DNA of 64,000 nt from Saccharibacillus sp. CPCC 101409 (GCF_030518235.1 NZ_JAULSA010000019.1:1-64000); one strand, 5' to 3'. Positions 34,439 through 43,960 are shown, counted from the stretch's first letter. Notes: a model not told the origin generated them from the sequence alone. A program made the numbers and translations.

Positions 34439-36513
34439 ATCTTAAACTGCTGATTGCGGCGGCGCTGGTTCTGTACACCGTTCCGCTGATGCTGCTCGTG
34501 TGGATGAAAAGGCGAAAAAAGCGCACTGCGGACGAAGTCGTTATGCCCGGGGATTGGATGAACCGGCAGCCGGGGCGCAAACGGGAAAACCCGAAGCTGG
34601 CGCGGTTTTATCATTCTTCCTACATACGCTCTTCGCGCATTCCGCTGTTTCGAGGCCAGGTGCGCAAGATTCGTCAGCGTCTGGCGGTAATCAGCCCGTA
34701 CGACGAGCTGACGCTGCGCAAAGAAACGATGAAAATCACGTATGCGGTGCTGCTGATTATCCTGGCTCTGCTGCTGGCGCTCGCGCTGCTCGGACGCAGT
34801 CCGATCGTGCTGCTGCTCGGTTTGATCGGCTGCCTGGTGCTGAACGGCATGCTGATCGACGTGTTTGTGCACCGCGTGGAGAACCGGCTGCTCAAAGACT
34901 TTCGCGATTTTCTCGAAGACAACCGGCACCAGTTTCAGGCGACGCGCATGGCGGACGAAGCCATTTACGAAGCGGCGCAGCTGGCGGGGCACGATATGAA
35001 GCTGCACGGCGAACGGATGCACGATGTGCTGACCGCCCGGGACCCGGATCGGAGCCTGGCGGCTTATTACGAAGTGGCGCCGAACCGCTACCTGAAAATT
35101 TTTACCGGCATCTCCCGCATGATTATGGAGTACGGCGACAAGACGACGGCCAAAGGATCGCTCTACCTGAATGCAATCGGCAAATTCGTGCAGGATATCA
35201 ACTTCGATCTGCTGCGCCGGGGAAGGCTCAGCTATCAGCTGAACAGTCTGACGATTATCGCGCTGGCGCCTATTCTGCTGTCGTTTCCGCTTCAGCGCTG
35301 GGCCGAGAAATATTTTCCGATCATGGGCGACTTCTATACGGGCAGACTCGGTACGGCGGCCAAGCTGCTGCTGTACGCGATCGCGGTGTCGGCCTACGTG
35401 CTGATCCGCAAGCTGGCCGAAACGGAAGAATCCCGGTACGTGCCCAAATCCGGCGGTATCCGCTGGGAGAAAAAGCTGTACGCGTACCGGTGGGTTCGTT
35501 TTATCGTCGATCGTTTCGTTCCGCAAAAACATACCCGTGCGCATGCCCGGCTGTCGGCGCTGATCAAAGAATCGAATTCGCCTTTGCTGATCGAATGGCT
35601 GTATCTGCGTCGTCTGCTGCTTGTTCTGCTCGGCGCGGCGGTGACGGTCGCCATGTTTGCCGCTATCCATATCAACCAAAGTCACCAGATCCGGAATGCG
35701 CCGACCTACGCCAAAGGCGGATTGATGATCGGACGCGTCAACGGCGAAGAAGCGCTGGAAGCGAGCCGGCGGACGGAATTCGACCGAAGCGTGATGCGGG
35801 ACGTATCGGGTAAAGGCGCGGAGCTGGAAGCGGAGGTTCGGAAGCGTGTGCTCGAAGCTGCGGACGGGACGCTGAGCGAGCTTCAGCAAAGCGAAGCGTC
35901 CGCGCGAATCGCGGACAAGCTGGAGCGTTTGCGCGGCGAGTATCTGAAATGGTGGGAAGTGCTGATCGCCGCCGGTGTGGGCGCTGCCGCGTTTTTCTTT
36001 CCGGTGTGGACGATGACGTTCCAGCGGCGGGTGCGCCGGCTGGACATGCAAAGCGAAGTCGACCAGTTCCGCATGCTGATCTCGATTCTGAGCCAGTTCG
36101 ACCGCATCAGCGTGCAGGTCATGCTGGAGTGGATGGATCGGTTCGCGATTATTTTCAAACCGGCGCTTCAGCGCTGTCTGCTCGATTACGACGGCGGCGC
36201 GGCAAAAGCACTGGCCGGGCTCAAAACGGAAGCGCCGTATCCGCCGCTGGTCCGCCTGGTCGAACGGCTGGAGAATGCGCTGGAACGGATCTCGATCCGC
36301 GAAGCGTTCGACGATCTGGAAACGGAGCAGGAGTATTACCGGGAGCGGAAAAAAGAAACGATGGACCGGCTGATCGACAGCAAAGCGAACTGGGGGCGGG
36401 ATATCGGTTTCGCTCCGGTGATGTTTATGCTCGGTGCATATATCGTGTTCCCGTTTTTGTACATGTCGTTTATGCAAATGAAAGATTTAATCGCTCAATT
36501 GAGCCAAATTTAA
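34435..36513 (+). CDS. Double-length TadB/TadC-like inner-membrane platform protein
   Basis: A 692-residue membrane protein with hydrophobic segments near 4-22, 100-117, 121-137, 272-285, 325-342, 403-422, 515-535 and 655-680, separated by two large cytoplasmic parts. Its length and layout correspond to two T2SSF/TadB-TadC platform proteins joined end to end, in the place where tadB and tadC follow cpaF in Tad operons. A roughly 80-residue charged region (about 435-510) links the halves. It starts within the stop of the ATPase gene. Sequence similarity is not obvious by eye, so the call leans on context. Confidence 0.7.
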   Translation: MNLKLLIAAALVLYTVPLMLLVWMKRRKKRTADEVVMPGDWMNRQPGRKRENPKLARFYHSSYIRSSRIPLFRGQVRKIRQRLAVISPYDELTLRKETMKITYAVLLIILALLLALALLGRSPIVLLLGLIGCLVLNGMLIDVFVHRVENRLLKDFRDFLEDNRHQFQATRMADEAIYEAAQLAGHDMKLHGERMHDVLTARDPDRSLAAYYEVAPNRYLKIFTGISRMIMEYGDKTTAKGSLYLNAIGKFVQDINFDLLRRGRLSYQLNSLTIIALAPILLSFPLQRWAEKYFPIMGDFYTGRLGTAAKLLLYAIAVSAYVLIRKLAETEESRYVPKSGGIRWEKKLYAYRWVRFIVDRFVPQKHTRAHARLSALIKESNSPLLIEWLYLRRLLLVLLGAAVTVAMFAAIHINQSHQIRNAPTYAKGGLMIGRVNGEEALEASRRTEFDRSVMRDVSGKGAELEAEVRKRVLEAADGTLSELQQSEASARIADKLERLRGEYLKWWEVLIAAGVGAAAFFFPVWTMTFQRRVRRLDMQSEVDQFRMLISILSQFDRISVQVMLEWMDRFAIIFKPALQRCLLDYDGGAAKALAGLKTEAPYPPLVRLVERLENALERISIREAFDDLETEQEYYRERKKETMDRLIDSKANWGRDIGFAPVMFMLGAYIVFPFLYMSFMQMKDLIAQLSQI

Positions 36514-36532
36514 TTTAAAGGGGACGAATATT

Positions 36533-36997
36533 ATGGGAAGCAATGCAACTTCGGGACTGAAACTGGCGGCGGGAATTTTCCTGACGCTCGCGCTGATTAC
36601 GACGGTCGTCATTATTTTTATTTCTTCGCAGGACGCGGCCAAAGAAGGCCAGACGCAGTTCTCGGCGATCCAGACGCAGCTGTCGCAGACCCGCTTCAAT
36701 ATTTACGAAAACACTACGCTGTCCGGCAGCCAGGTGATGAATGCGGTCCGCCAGTACAACAACGACGCTCAGTTCGGCGTGTACGTGCAGACGGGCAAAG
36801 GCGGTTCGACTTACTACGGCAGCCAGTTCAATCAGACGACGGGCATTATTACCGGCGAAGATAAAAATACGAATCTGAGTCCGGCGCTGAACGAAGCGGA
36901 CAACAACTTTATCAATCCGTCGGGCAAATTCAAGTCCTTGATCGTGCGCGACGCCAACAATATGGTGCGGGGGATCGTTTTTACCCAGGCCAAGTAA
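36533..36997 (+). CDS. Pilin-like small membrane-anchored protein 1
   Basis: A 154-residue protein with an N-terminal hydrophobic helix (about 10-32) after a short polar leader, like a pilin, but no Gly-x4-Glu prepilin site. The exposed part holds LSGSQVMNAVRQY and is rich in Asn, Gln, Gly and Thr, as in secreted subunits. The same SGxQV motif occurs in the next gene. It has a strong ribosome site (AAAGGGG). It is the best candidate for the major subunit. Similar proteins are sometimes mislabelled ABC transporter permease. Confidence 0.65.
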   Translation: MGSNATSGLKLAAGIFLTLALITTVVIIFISSQDAAKEGQTQFSAIQTQLSQTRFNIYENTTLSGSQVMNAVRQYNNDAQFGVYVQTGKGGSTYYGSQFNQTTGIITGEDKNTNLSPALNEADNNFINPSGKFKSLIVRDANNMVRGIVFTQAK

Positions 36998-37060
36998 ACG
37001 AGCAGATCAAGGACCGTTCTCCCGGCGCGGCCGGGAGGACGCTCCGGTAAGGAGAACGGG

Positions 37061-37441
37061 ATGAGCAATGCGAGAAACTTTATGATCCTGGCTGCGGCGT
37101 TCCTGCTGTTTATCGGCGCGTGTACGTATGCGGCCGGTACGGTGAGAGCCGTGGACGATGCGGCGAAGCTGGCCTACAATCTGAACGCGGAGAACGACCG
37201 CAAAGTCAAAACGGCGCTCGGCGCACCGGGCGACGAGCTGTACTCCGGCGCGCAGGTGGTTTATATGATCCGCAATATTGCGGACGGCGAAGCGGATATC
37301 GAAGTAGACGGCGTGCTGTTTCCGCGCTGCGCCCAGTACGAAGACATGGACCCGGCTGTCGTGGCGCTGAACAAAACTTACCGGGCAGTCTATCGCCGAG
37401 ATGCCGCCGGATACCTGACCAAAATCGTGTTTAGGAGCTAA
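37061..37441 (+). CDS. Pilin-like small membrane-anchored protein 2
   Basis: A 126-residue protein with an N-terminal hydrophobic segment (about 8-28) and an exposed domain containing YSGAQVVYMIRNI, which lines up with LSGSQVMNAVRQY of the gene upstream, so the two are probably related subunits. There is one Cys in the leader helix and one at about 96. No prepilin peptidase site is seen. It is followed after 3 bases by the next gene. Confidence 0.6.
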   Translation: MSNARNFMILAAAFLLFIGACTYAAGTVRAVDDAAKLAYNLNAENDRKVKTALGAPGDELYSGAQVVYMIRNIADGEADIEVDGVLFPRCAQYEDMDPAVVALNKTYRAVYRRDAAGYLTKIVFRS

Positions 37442-37444
37442 AAC

Positions 37445-37996
37445 ATGAAATACATAACCGGCATTTTTGCCGCGCTGCTGGCCGTTTTGCTGCTGTTTAT
37501 GTACCCGCTCTACGAACAAGCCAGAAGCCAGGACAAAATCGCGGGCGCGATTGTGCAGGGGGCGGCTACCCATTTTATCGACGGCGCCCGCACCAAAGGC
37601 TATATCACGCCGCAAATGTACGAAGAATTCAATGCGCAGCTCGCGGCTACCGGGAACGCCTACGAAGTCGAGCTGGAGCACCTGCATAAACGATACAGCC
37701 CGGATTACAGCGATCCCGCGAATCCGGCGACTTTTCAAAACAGCTTCACCACGTTTTACGACGGATTCTACAGCGAGCAGATCCTGGGCGTGTTGTTCCC
37801 GGACAACGGGAGGGACAAAAAAGATTCCGGCCGCAGATACGAGATGCAGGTCGGCGATTATATCGGGATCGAGCTGAAAAATATCAACCGCACCGCGGCG
37901 GCGCAGCTCTGGGACTTTTTGATGAACGACAATACGCAAGAACATGCGGCGATCCTGATGAATTACGAAGGAATGGTCCTCAATGAAGATTACTAG
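37445..37996 (+). CDS. TadE-like membrane-anchored protein of the tad cluster
   Basis: A 183-residue protein with one N-terminal membrane helix (about 4-20) followed by YEQARSQDKIAGAIVQGAATHFIDGARTKGYITPQMYEEF. Proteins with this segment (polar residues after the helix, then ARTKGYITPQMY) recur in Tad-like clusters of Gram-positive bacteria as far as I recall; no enzymatic motif is seen. Likely a minor pilin. It overlaps the next gene by 14 bases. Confidence 0.6.
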   Translation: MKYITGIFAALLAVLLLFMYPLYEQARSQDKIAGAIVQGAATHFIDGARTKGYITPQMYEEFNAQLAATGNAYEVELEHLHKRYSPDYSDPANPATFQNSFTTFYDGFYSEQILGVLFPDNGRDKKDSGRRYEMQVGDYIGIELKNINRTAAAQLWDFLMNDNTQEHAAILMNYEGMVLNEDY

Positions 37997-38954
37997 CCTG
38001 GCCGTTATTTTTGTCATGATCTTTTTTCCGCTTTTTCAAATCGCTTCGATGCATCTGGACGACGAAGACGAAGCGCTGCGGCTTGGCGAACGCTACAACG
38101 CGGTGCTCAAATCGGCGGTCCGGGACGCCGGCTACGTGCTGAACGATACGGTAGAGCAGGACTATCAGCCGGGCTACGGATCGAAAAAGTTTTTCCGGGC
38201 GGACAAAGAACGCGCCGTCGATACGTTTTACCGTTCGCTTGCGCTGAATTTCAACGCCGAAGGCGACCCCGTCGCGCTGGGCGCGCTCGCCGGCTATATT
38301 CCCGCTATCGCGGTGATCGATTACGACGGCTATTACATTTACGCGACCGAGTCGTTTGTCGATTCCGCGGGTCAAAGCCGGCTCAAAGCGGTCTGGTCGC
38401 CCAAGAAGCCGTACGCTTACGCGGACAGCCGCGGCAATACGATCCAGTTTACGCTCGACGGCTTCGTCAAAGTATACGACCGCAGTTCGTCTTCGTGGGT
38501 GCAGGGATTTCGCGAAGAAATAGCGGTAAATGTGCAGATTCCGCTGCTGCGCGACGCGAAGAATTTCGAAAGCGTGCGCCGGCGGAGCATCGTCAACGGC
38601 ATTCAAAACGATCTGGCCTACGTCATCAACCGCCACAATCAATATGCGACGCGTTACGGGATCGATTACGTCTTCACGCTGCCGCAGATCTCGCAGGAAG
38701 AATGGGACAACGGCATCGACGATATCGGCATCGCCGCTTTTGTGCAGGGAATCCCGGTCGGCGACCGGGCGTACAACAACTATGCGTTCGGCAGTGGGCG
38801 GCTGGTGAAGAAAAAGCTGCTGTACGGTTCGGTCGATCCTGCAACCGGCATCAAATATTATTCCCGGTATCCGGCCGAGCTGCCGTCGAAAGTCGAAGAA
38901 ACGTTCGACAGCGAGAAAGAAGCCGCGCGGGCGGGGTATTTTCCGATTCGATAA
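37983..38954 (+). CDS. Exported protein of the tad cluster, unknown function
   Basis: A 323-residue protein with a short N-terminal hydrophobic segment (about 4-20) and a large outward part. It is hydrophilic with many Asp and Tyr, no cysteine and no enzymatic motif that I recognise. The start, overlapping its neighbour, suggests tight coupling. It may be a minor or tip subunit of the apparatus. Assignment is by context only. Confidence 0.55.
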   Translation: MKITSLAVIFVMIFFPLFQIASMHLDDEDEALRLGERYNAVLKSAVRDAGYVLNDTVEQDYQPGYGSKKFFRADKERAVDTFYRSLALNFNAEGDPVALGALAGYIPAIAVIDYDGYYIYATESFVDSAGQSRLKAVWSPKKPYAYADSRGNTIQFTLDGFVKVYDRSSSSWVQGFREEIAVNVQIPLLRDAKNFESVRRRSIVNGIQNDLAYVINRHNQYATRYGIDYVFTLPQISQEEWDNGIDDIGIAAFVQGIPVGDRAYNNYAFGSGRLVKKKLLYGSVDPATGIKYYSRYPAELPSKVEETFDSEKEAARAGYFPIR

Positions 38955-38970
38955 AAGAGGAGCGTTAAAG

Positions 38971-41900
38971 ATGAAAAAGCGAAAAATAGCAGCAGCGGCT
39001 GCTGCCGCTTTGTTGGGCTTGCAGCTGCTGACCCCGGCATTTACCGTACAAGCCGAGACCGACAACCCGGCCGCGGAAGCACCGCCTGCCGTCGACGATC
39101 GTCCGGCGGCCGAGCAGGAGATTCCCGCTGAAGAAAGCTCCTTATCGGAACCGGAAGGCGGCCCGGTTCGGACCGAGGCGCCTTTTTTGGCGGAAGAGCC
39201 GGACGCTGCGGAACCGGCCGACGCTGCCGTCCATTTGAATAGCGCCGCGGATTTCGCCAGGCTGGCCGGCGATCCGGCCGGATATTATATCCTGGACGGC
39301 GATATCGACTTCGACGGTCAGGCGTGGCCGAAGCTGACAGCGTTCTCGGGAACGCTGGACGGCGGGAACCATACGCTGTCCGGGCTGGATGTGGGCGAAT
39401 CGCTGCTGGGCGATTTCACCGGCAGTCTGCTGGATATCACGATTGCCGGGCTGCATGCCGATACCTCTTCCGCAACCGGGATTCTTGCCGACACGGCTTC
39501 CGGCGCTCGGATCGGCAATGTACGGCTGCCGGCATGGGAAGTCACGTTTCGAACGAACAATACGATTCAATACGTCGACGATTCCATGTCCCTCGCAACG
39601 GACGCCGATCCGGACCATCCGGGAATCGGCGTGCTGATCGGCACAGCCCGAAATGTCGAGATGCAGGACGTTTCGTTTAGCAATACCCGGCTGGTTCTGG
39701 ACCCGTCGGCGTCGGGAAGCGTTTATGGAGCGAAGCACGTCGGGCTGCTGGCCGGCGACTCGGAAAATTCGCATTATCGGAAGGTGAGCGCGTCGGGAAC
39801 GGAATTTCATTTGCCGGCTGCGGGAGCCGCTTCGGCTTACCTGGGCGGCTTGGTGGGCCGTTCGCAATCGGATTCGTTCAGCGAAGCCGCTTCGGCGGTC
39901 CGGGCTTTTCCCGCTTCCGAGTTGGTCCAATTCGGAGGACTGGTCGGCAGAGCCGATCGAACGTCCATGACCTCGGTCCGCGGCGAAGTTGCGCTGGACG
40001 CAAGCGGGGGCGTGATTGGAGTAGGCGGTTTGGCCGCCGAAGGAGCGGCGCTCGTCCTGGATGGAGCCAACGGCAGCGTCGTATTGGAAGGAAGCGGACA
40101 GGAAGTGCGGTTTGCCGGAGGGCTGGTGGGCAGCGAAGGCGGCGGCGCCGGCGCAGAGACTTCGATTTCCAATGCGGACGGCACGCTGCAAATCGCCGAT
40201 TTCTCGGCGCTTCGTTCGTCCGGCGGGCTGATCGGACCGTTCAGCCGCGTGGTTATCGATCACGCCCGTTCGAAGCTGGACGCGCAAAACGGTGTGGAAA
40301 TTTTGCAAAGCGGCGGAGCGGGTCCTTATGCGGACCGGATTGGGCATATCGAAGCCGAAACGATTATGGACGCGGAGAAGATCGAATTCAGCGGCGGTCT
40401 GGTGAACGGCGCGGCCGAAGTGACAGACGGTTCGCTCAAAGCGGATATCGATATTCGTTCGGGAGATCCGGGAGAAAGTTCTTATGTCGGCGGCATCGCC
40501 GGAAGCGGAATACGTAAAACGGAGAAATTGGACGTGGATATCCATTTTTATGCGCGCGGGCAAAATGCTTATACGGGAGGACGGTTTATCGGCGGAATGT
40601 TTGGCAGAGCATCCGAGCAGACCGGAAGCGAGATGACGGGAATGTCAGGTCGGGTGGACTTCGAATTCGATTATCCCGACGCCGGCGCTTATTCATTTCA
40701 AGCCGCCGGTCTGGTGAACGGGAAGATCGAGACGTTCAGCGGCAATAACCTGCAGGTCAAGCAGCGGTTTGCGGCAAAAAGCATGAACCGGATTTATATG
40801 CTCGGCCCGATCGACCGCTTCTGGGACAACGATCTTCGAGTGGAAAGCGAAACGGTCAGCGGGGAATACAGCTGGCAGATTGCCGTGCTTGAGCAAATCG
40901 AATCGGCCAAACGCAACCGCCTGGATTTTAAAACAAGGCTGGAAGCGCGGCAGGAATCCTGGTCCTCCGGCGGTGTATCGGAACGGATGCGCTCCATGCA
41001 GGGCAACGAGATTCGCTCGGAGCTTACGCTCAGCGTTCCTTACGTTTCCTCCATTACGCCCGGGATAAGCGATCTGGGCGGAGAGGAAAGTAGCAGCGGC
41101 AATACTTTCGATCTGACTTTGAATACGGAAGGCAATACTCGTTTGGACAATTTGGGGGCGCTTGCTCTCGATATGACCGGAACCTGGGAGCGCAACGCTG
41201 TGACGCTTCAAGGCGAGTTACAAGGAATGACAAGCGAATACTATTACGGCTATGCGCGGCTTGCCGGCAATGCGAGGGATCTGGAGATCCGCCAAATGAC
41301 AATCGACGACCGGGCCGACATCAAACTGAACAGTCCTTATCCGGAAGAAAAAGCGCGGGTAGCGGTTCTGTTCAACGAAGCCCAAGACAAAGTCCGGCTG
41401 AGCGAAATCGCTTATCACGGCAGCAAGTACGATCCGCTGCTCAATAAACAGCCGGACGACACGGAGATCCGGGACAGTTATTTTTTCTTTGACGAGGGTC
41501 TGGTATTAAACTGCTTGATTGGAACGGGGCTGCCGGATTCTTACGAAGAAGAATTTTCCGGAACGCTGCGGGCGGCCCGTGTATACCTGAGCACGCCGGA
41601 ATATGTCGGGTTTTTGCTCGATTCGGATACGGATACGCTGGAGATCGAACATCCCGTCGCCGATTTGACCGATCCGAAAAGTTTCGACGGATTCGACCGG
41701 ACGCCGTGGGAACGGCAGACGACGGCCGGAATCGACTCGCCCCGGCTGACGTTTGCCATCGACGATTATCGCACGGAAATCGCGCCGGCCGGCCGGCTTT
41801 CCTCAGACCGGCTTCGGCTGAGCTGGACGCCGCACGGGAGTATTCAGGATTATCGGTTGTGGAAAGAAGGCGATCGTTCAAGCGTCCGCCCTGTGGCGAA

Positions 41901-42666
41901 AGCCGAAGCGGAACTGACGATCGATCCGAAAAAAGAGAGCGGTTCGCTGTACAAAGCAACGGTGATGGGAGCGTGGGGCGCGCCTGTGCAGGCAAACGGC
42001 TATTTGTACCGATACGCGGAAGAACCGGCGGCGCCGGAACCGACGAATCCGGGCATTCCCGATTCGGCCGCGCCGCAGCCGGTCGCGCCGTCCGAGCCCG
42101 CTTCGCCCGCCCGGCCGCAGCCGGTTGTCCAAACGCCGGTCTCGAATGCAGCTTCGGAAGCTGCGAAAGAAACGCCTGCACCCGGTGCGGAAGCCGCCGT
42201 TTGCGGTATCCCGGATTCCCAAGACGCACGGCTGCGCGTTTTTATCGATTGTGAAGAAGTTCAATTTCCGGATGCGCAGCCGTATATCTCGCACAATCGC
42301 GTCATGATTCCGCTGCGATTCATTTACGAAGATCCGCATATCCAAAATCCGGTTTATTGGAACCCCGCAAGCCGTACGGCGGTTACGGAAACACCGTACG
42401 GAGAAACGCTGCAATTCACGGTCGGCAAACCGGAAGCCGTCGCGTTCGGGCGTCCGTTTCAACTGGAACTGCCGCCGATTCTGATCGAGGAGCGCGTTTT
42501 TCTGTCGCTGCGCGCCTACATGGAACTGCTCGGGGCCGACGTAATATGGAACAAGTCGAAAAATGCGGTTGAAATCCGTACGACCGAAGCCTACCGCAAG
42601 ACGTTAAAACCGGCGGACGAGTGGCAGACGCTGCTCGGCGTCAAAAGATCGGCCGGGGCGGACTAA
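38971..42666 (+). CDS. Large secreted protein with copper-amine-oxidase-like stalk domain
   Basis: A 1231-residue protein with a Sec signal peptide (KKRK, hydrophobic core, cleavage near TVQAE about 28-29). An acidic, Pro-rich segment leads into a long repetitive beta-helix-like region (about 80-830) with GLUG-type units such as GGLVGR, GGLAAEG, GGLVGSEGG and GGLIGP. Then come a mixed domain, a Pro-rich spacer (about 1025-1070) and a copper-amine-oxidase N-terminal-like (stalk) domain (about 1085-1225; RVMIPLRFIYED, VFLSLRAYMELLGADVIWN), used for wall contact. No LPXTG. Last gene of the tad cluster; it could be its adhesin or substrate. Confidence 0.8.
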   Translation: MKKRKIAAAAAAALLGLQLLTPAFTVQAETDNPAAEAPPAVDDRPAAEQEIPAEESSLSEPEGGPVRTEAPFLAEEPDAAEPADAAVHLNSAADFARLAGDPAGYYILDGDIDFDGQAWPKLTAFSGTLDGGNHTLSGLDVGESLLGDFTGSLLDITIAGLHADTSSATGILADTASGARIGNVRLPAWEVTFRTNNTIQYVDDSMSLATDADPDHPGIGVLIGTARNVEMQDVSFSNTRLVLDPSASGSVYGAKHVGLLAGDSENSHYRKVSASGTEFHLPAAGAASAYLGGLVGRSQSDSFSEAASAVRAFPASELVQFGGLVGRADRTSMTSVRGEVALDASGGVIGVGGLAAEGAALVLDGANGSVVLEGSGQEVRFAGGLVGSEGGGAGAETSISNADGTLQIADFSALRSSGGLIGPFSRVVIDHARSKLDAQNGVEILQSGGAGPYADRIGHIEAETIMDAEKIEFSGGLVNGAAEVTDGSLKADIDIRSGDPGESSYVGGIAGSGIRKTEKLDVDIHFYARGQNAYTGGRFIGGMFGRASEQTGSEMTGMSGRVDFEFDYPDAGAYSFQAAGLVNGKIETFSGNNLQVKQRFAAKSMNRIYMLGPIDRFWDNDLRVESETVSGEYSWQIAVLEQIESAKRNRLDFKTRLEARQESWSSGGVSERMRSMQGNEIRSELTLSVPYVSSITPGISDLGGEESSSGNTFDLTLNTEGNTRLDNLGALALDMTGTWERNAVTLQGELQGMTSEYYYGYARLAGNARDLEIRQMTIDDRADIKLNSPYPEEKARVAVLFNEAQDKVRLSEIAYHGSKYDPLLNKQPDDTEIRDSYFFFDEGLVLNCLIGTGLPDSYEEEFSGTLRAARVYLSTPEYVGFLLDSDTDTLEIEHPVADLTDPKSFDGFDRTPWERQTTAGIDSPRLTFAIDDYRTEIAPAGRLSSDRLRLSWTPHGSIQDYRLWKEGDRSSVRPVAKAEAELTIDPKKESGSLYKATVMGAWGAPVQANGYLYRYAEEPAAPEPTNPGIPDSAAPQPVAPSEPASPARPQPVVQTPVSNAASEAAKETPAPGAEAAVCGIPDSQDARLRVFIDCEEVQFPDAQPYISHNRVMIPLRFIYEDPHIQNPVYWNPASRTAVTETPYGETLQFTVGKPEAVAFGRPFQLELPPILIEERVFLSLRAYMELLGADVIWNKSKNAVEIRTTEAYRKTLKPADEWQTLLGVKRSAGAD

Positions 42667-42710
42667 AACTGAAATCCGAAGGAGCGACCGAATTCCGCGG
42701 CAGTAGATAT

Positions 42711-43034
42711 TCAGGTTTCGCGGTGCGGTATGAGGCTGCCGAGCAGACCGATCAGATTTTTGCGCTGCGACTCGTCCATTTTGGAAAACAGGGAAAGCAG
42801 CTCTTTTTCATCGTTGGCAAGAGGGCGCTCCAGCAGATCGTCGATCGGCAGCAGCTCCGACAGCGGAATGCCGAGCGCCCGGCTCAGGCTGCTTAACGTG
42901 TTCAGCCGCGGAGAGCGGCGATTGCATTCGATATCGCTGATCGACGATTGAGAAATGTTGGCTCGCTGGGCAAGTTCGACAGAAGAGAGATGACGGGATT
43001 TGCGCAGATAGCGCAGTTTGCTTCCGATATCCAT
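42711..43034 (-). CDS. XRE-family transcriptional regulator
   Basis: A 107-residue protein with a helix-turn-helix near residues 4-60 (KLRYLRKSRHLSSVELAQRANISQSSISDIE...) and a short C-terminal helical part. The pattern is of small Sin/Xre-type repressors in Firmicutes. No neighbouring target is evident. I place the start at ATG 43034, where AAAGGCGG lies just upstream; an 11-residue longer frame has no ribosome site. Confidence 0.88.
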   Translation of the reverse strand: MDIGSKLRYLRKSRHLSSVELAQRANISQSSISDIECNRRSPRLNTLSSLSRALGIPLSELLPIDDLLERPLANDEKELLSLFSKMDESQRKNLIGLLGSLIPHRET

Positions 43035-43318
43035 AGAATCCGCCTTTCTGTAACGGGAAATGTTCATCTAAGTAAACCGGACGAAATGGTTCGCGCCCGA
43101 ATATATGGAGTAGGGAAGAATGGAGGGTGCGGAGAAGCAGCGGCGGCGAGGGAGTAGTGTTCTGATTTGAATATATACCGAATCGGAGTTCGCGGTCTAC
43201 GTATTCTTTTTACACTATGTAACGCTTTCATACGTCCGTTCCGGAAAGAGCCGGCGGCAGGCGCCGAATGCTCGAACCGGAATCGGACAGGAAAATGCGA
43301 ACGATTCCGGGAGCAGGC

Positions 43319-43960
43319 TCAATCCCGGCTTTGAATGACAAGCAGAAGGCCGCTTTCGATCGAGACGATTCCTTCCGGGGCGGCGAGTTTGTTGCTGACG
43401 GACAGGGACTGCCCTTGACGCAGCGTAGCGTTTTTCAACGGGTATTCGAACCCTTCGAGCGTGACTCCTCCGACTTCCATGGTGGCCGGAATCAGCGAAA
43501 CGTATGTAAAGCCTTGATTGTGTACCGTCAGCTGGCTGCCGGTCAGCTGAATATAGTTGTTATGATCGCGAATACTGCAAACGATCTGGTGCCGAAGCGC
43601 TCGGATCAGCAGCTGCACATTGGCAAGGGTATGATCCATTCGTCCGCCGGTCACTCCCAGCATCAGGATTTCCGAAGGCCGTTCGTTCAGCGCCAGCTCA
43701 AAAGCCAGTTCGGTATCCGTATAGTTCTTGTCGATTGGATCGCAGGAGTCGATACGCCCGCTGGCGGAGCGAATTCGCTCTACGTCGGCCGGAGAAACCG
43801 AGTCGAAGTCGCCGACGGCGACGTCGGGCCGCAGGCCGTTCTCGATCAGCTGCAGAGCGCCCCGATCGGCGCCGATCAGCATATCGTCCGGGCGAAGCTC
43901 CCTGAGATAATCGTCGGTCCAGGGCCCCCCCGAGACGATGACGATGCGTTTCGCATTCAC
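43319..43960 (-). CDS. thiN: Thiamine pyrophosphokinase
   Basis: Makes thiamine diphosphate from thiamine and ATP. The 213-residue protein shows the family signatures RIVIVSGG, LIGADRGALQL, AVGDFDSVS, DKNYTDTELAF and LGVTGGRMDHTLANVQLL. The GTG at 43960 is chosen because AAAGGAGG lies seven bases upstream; the frame runs further up without support. In B. subtilis yloS/thiN lies near rpmB-spoVM; that context is not seen here. Confidence 0.93.
   Translation of the reverse strand: MNAKRIVIVSGGPWTDDYLRELRPDDMLIGADRGALQLIENGLRPDVAVGDFDSVSPADVERIRSASGRIDSCDPIDKNYTDTELAFELALNERPSEILMLGVTGGRMDHTLANVQLLIRALRHQIVCSIRDHNNYIQLTGSQLTVHNQGFTYVSLIPATMEVGGVTLEGFEYPLKNATLRQGQSLSVSNKLAAPEGIVSIESGLLLVIQSRD

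Noticed and set aside
36533-36997. ABC transporter permease
   Set aside because: One short N-terminal helix and a hydrophilic exposed domain do not make a permease; context favours a pilin-like subunit.
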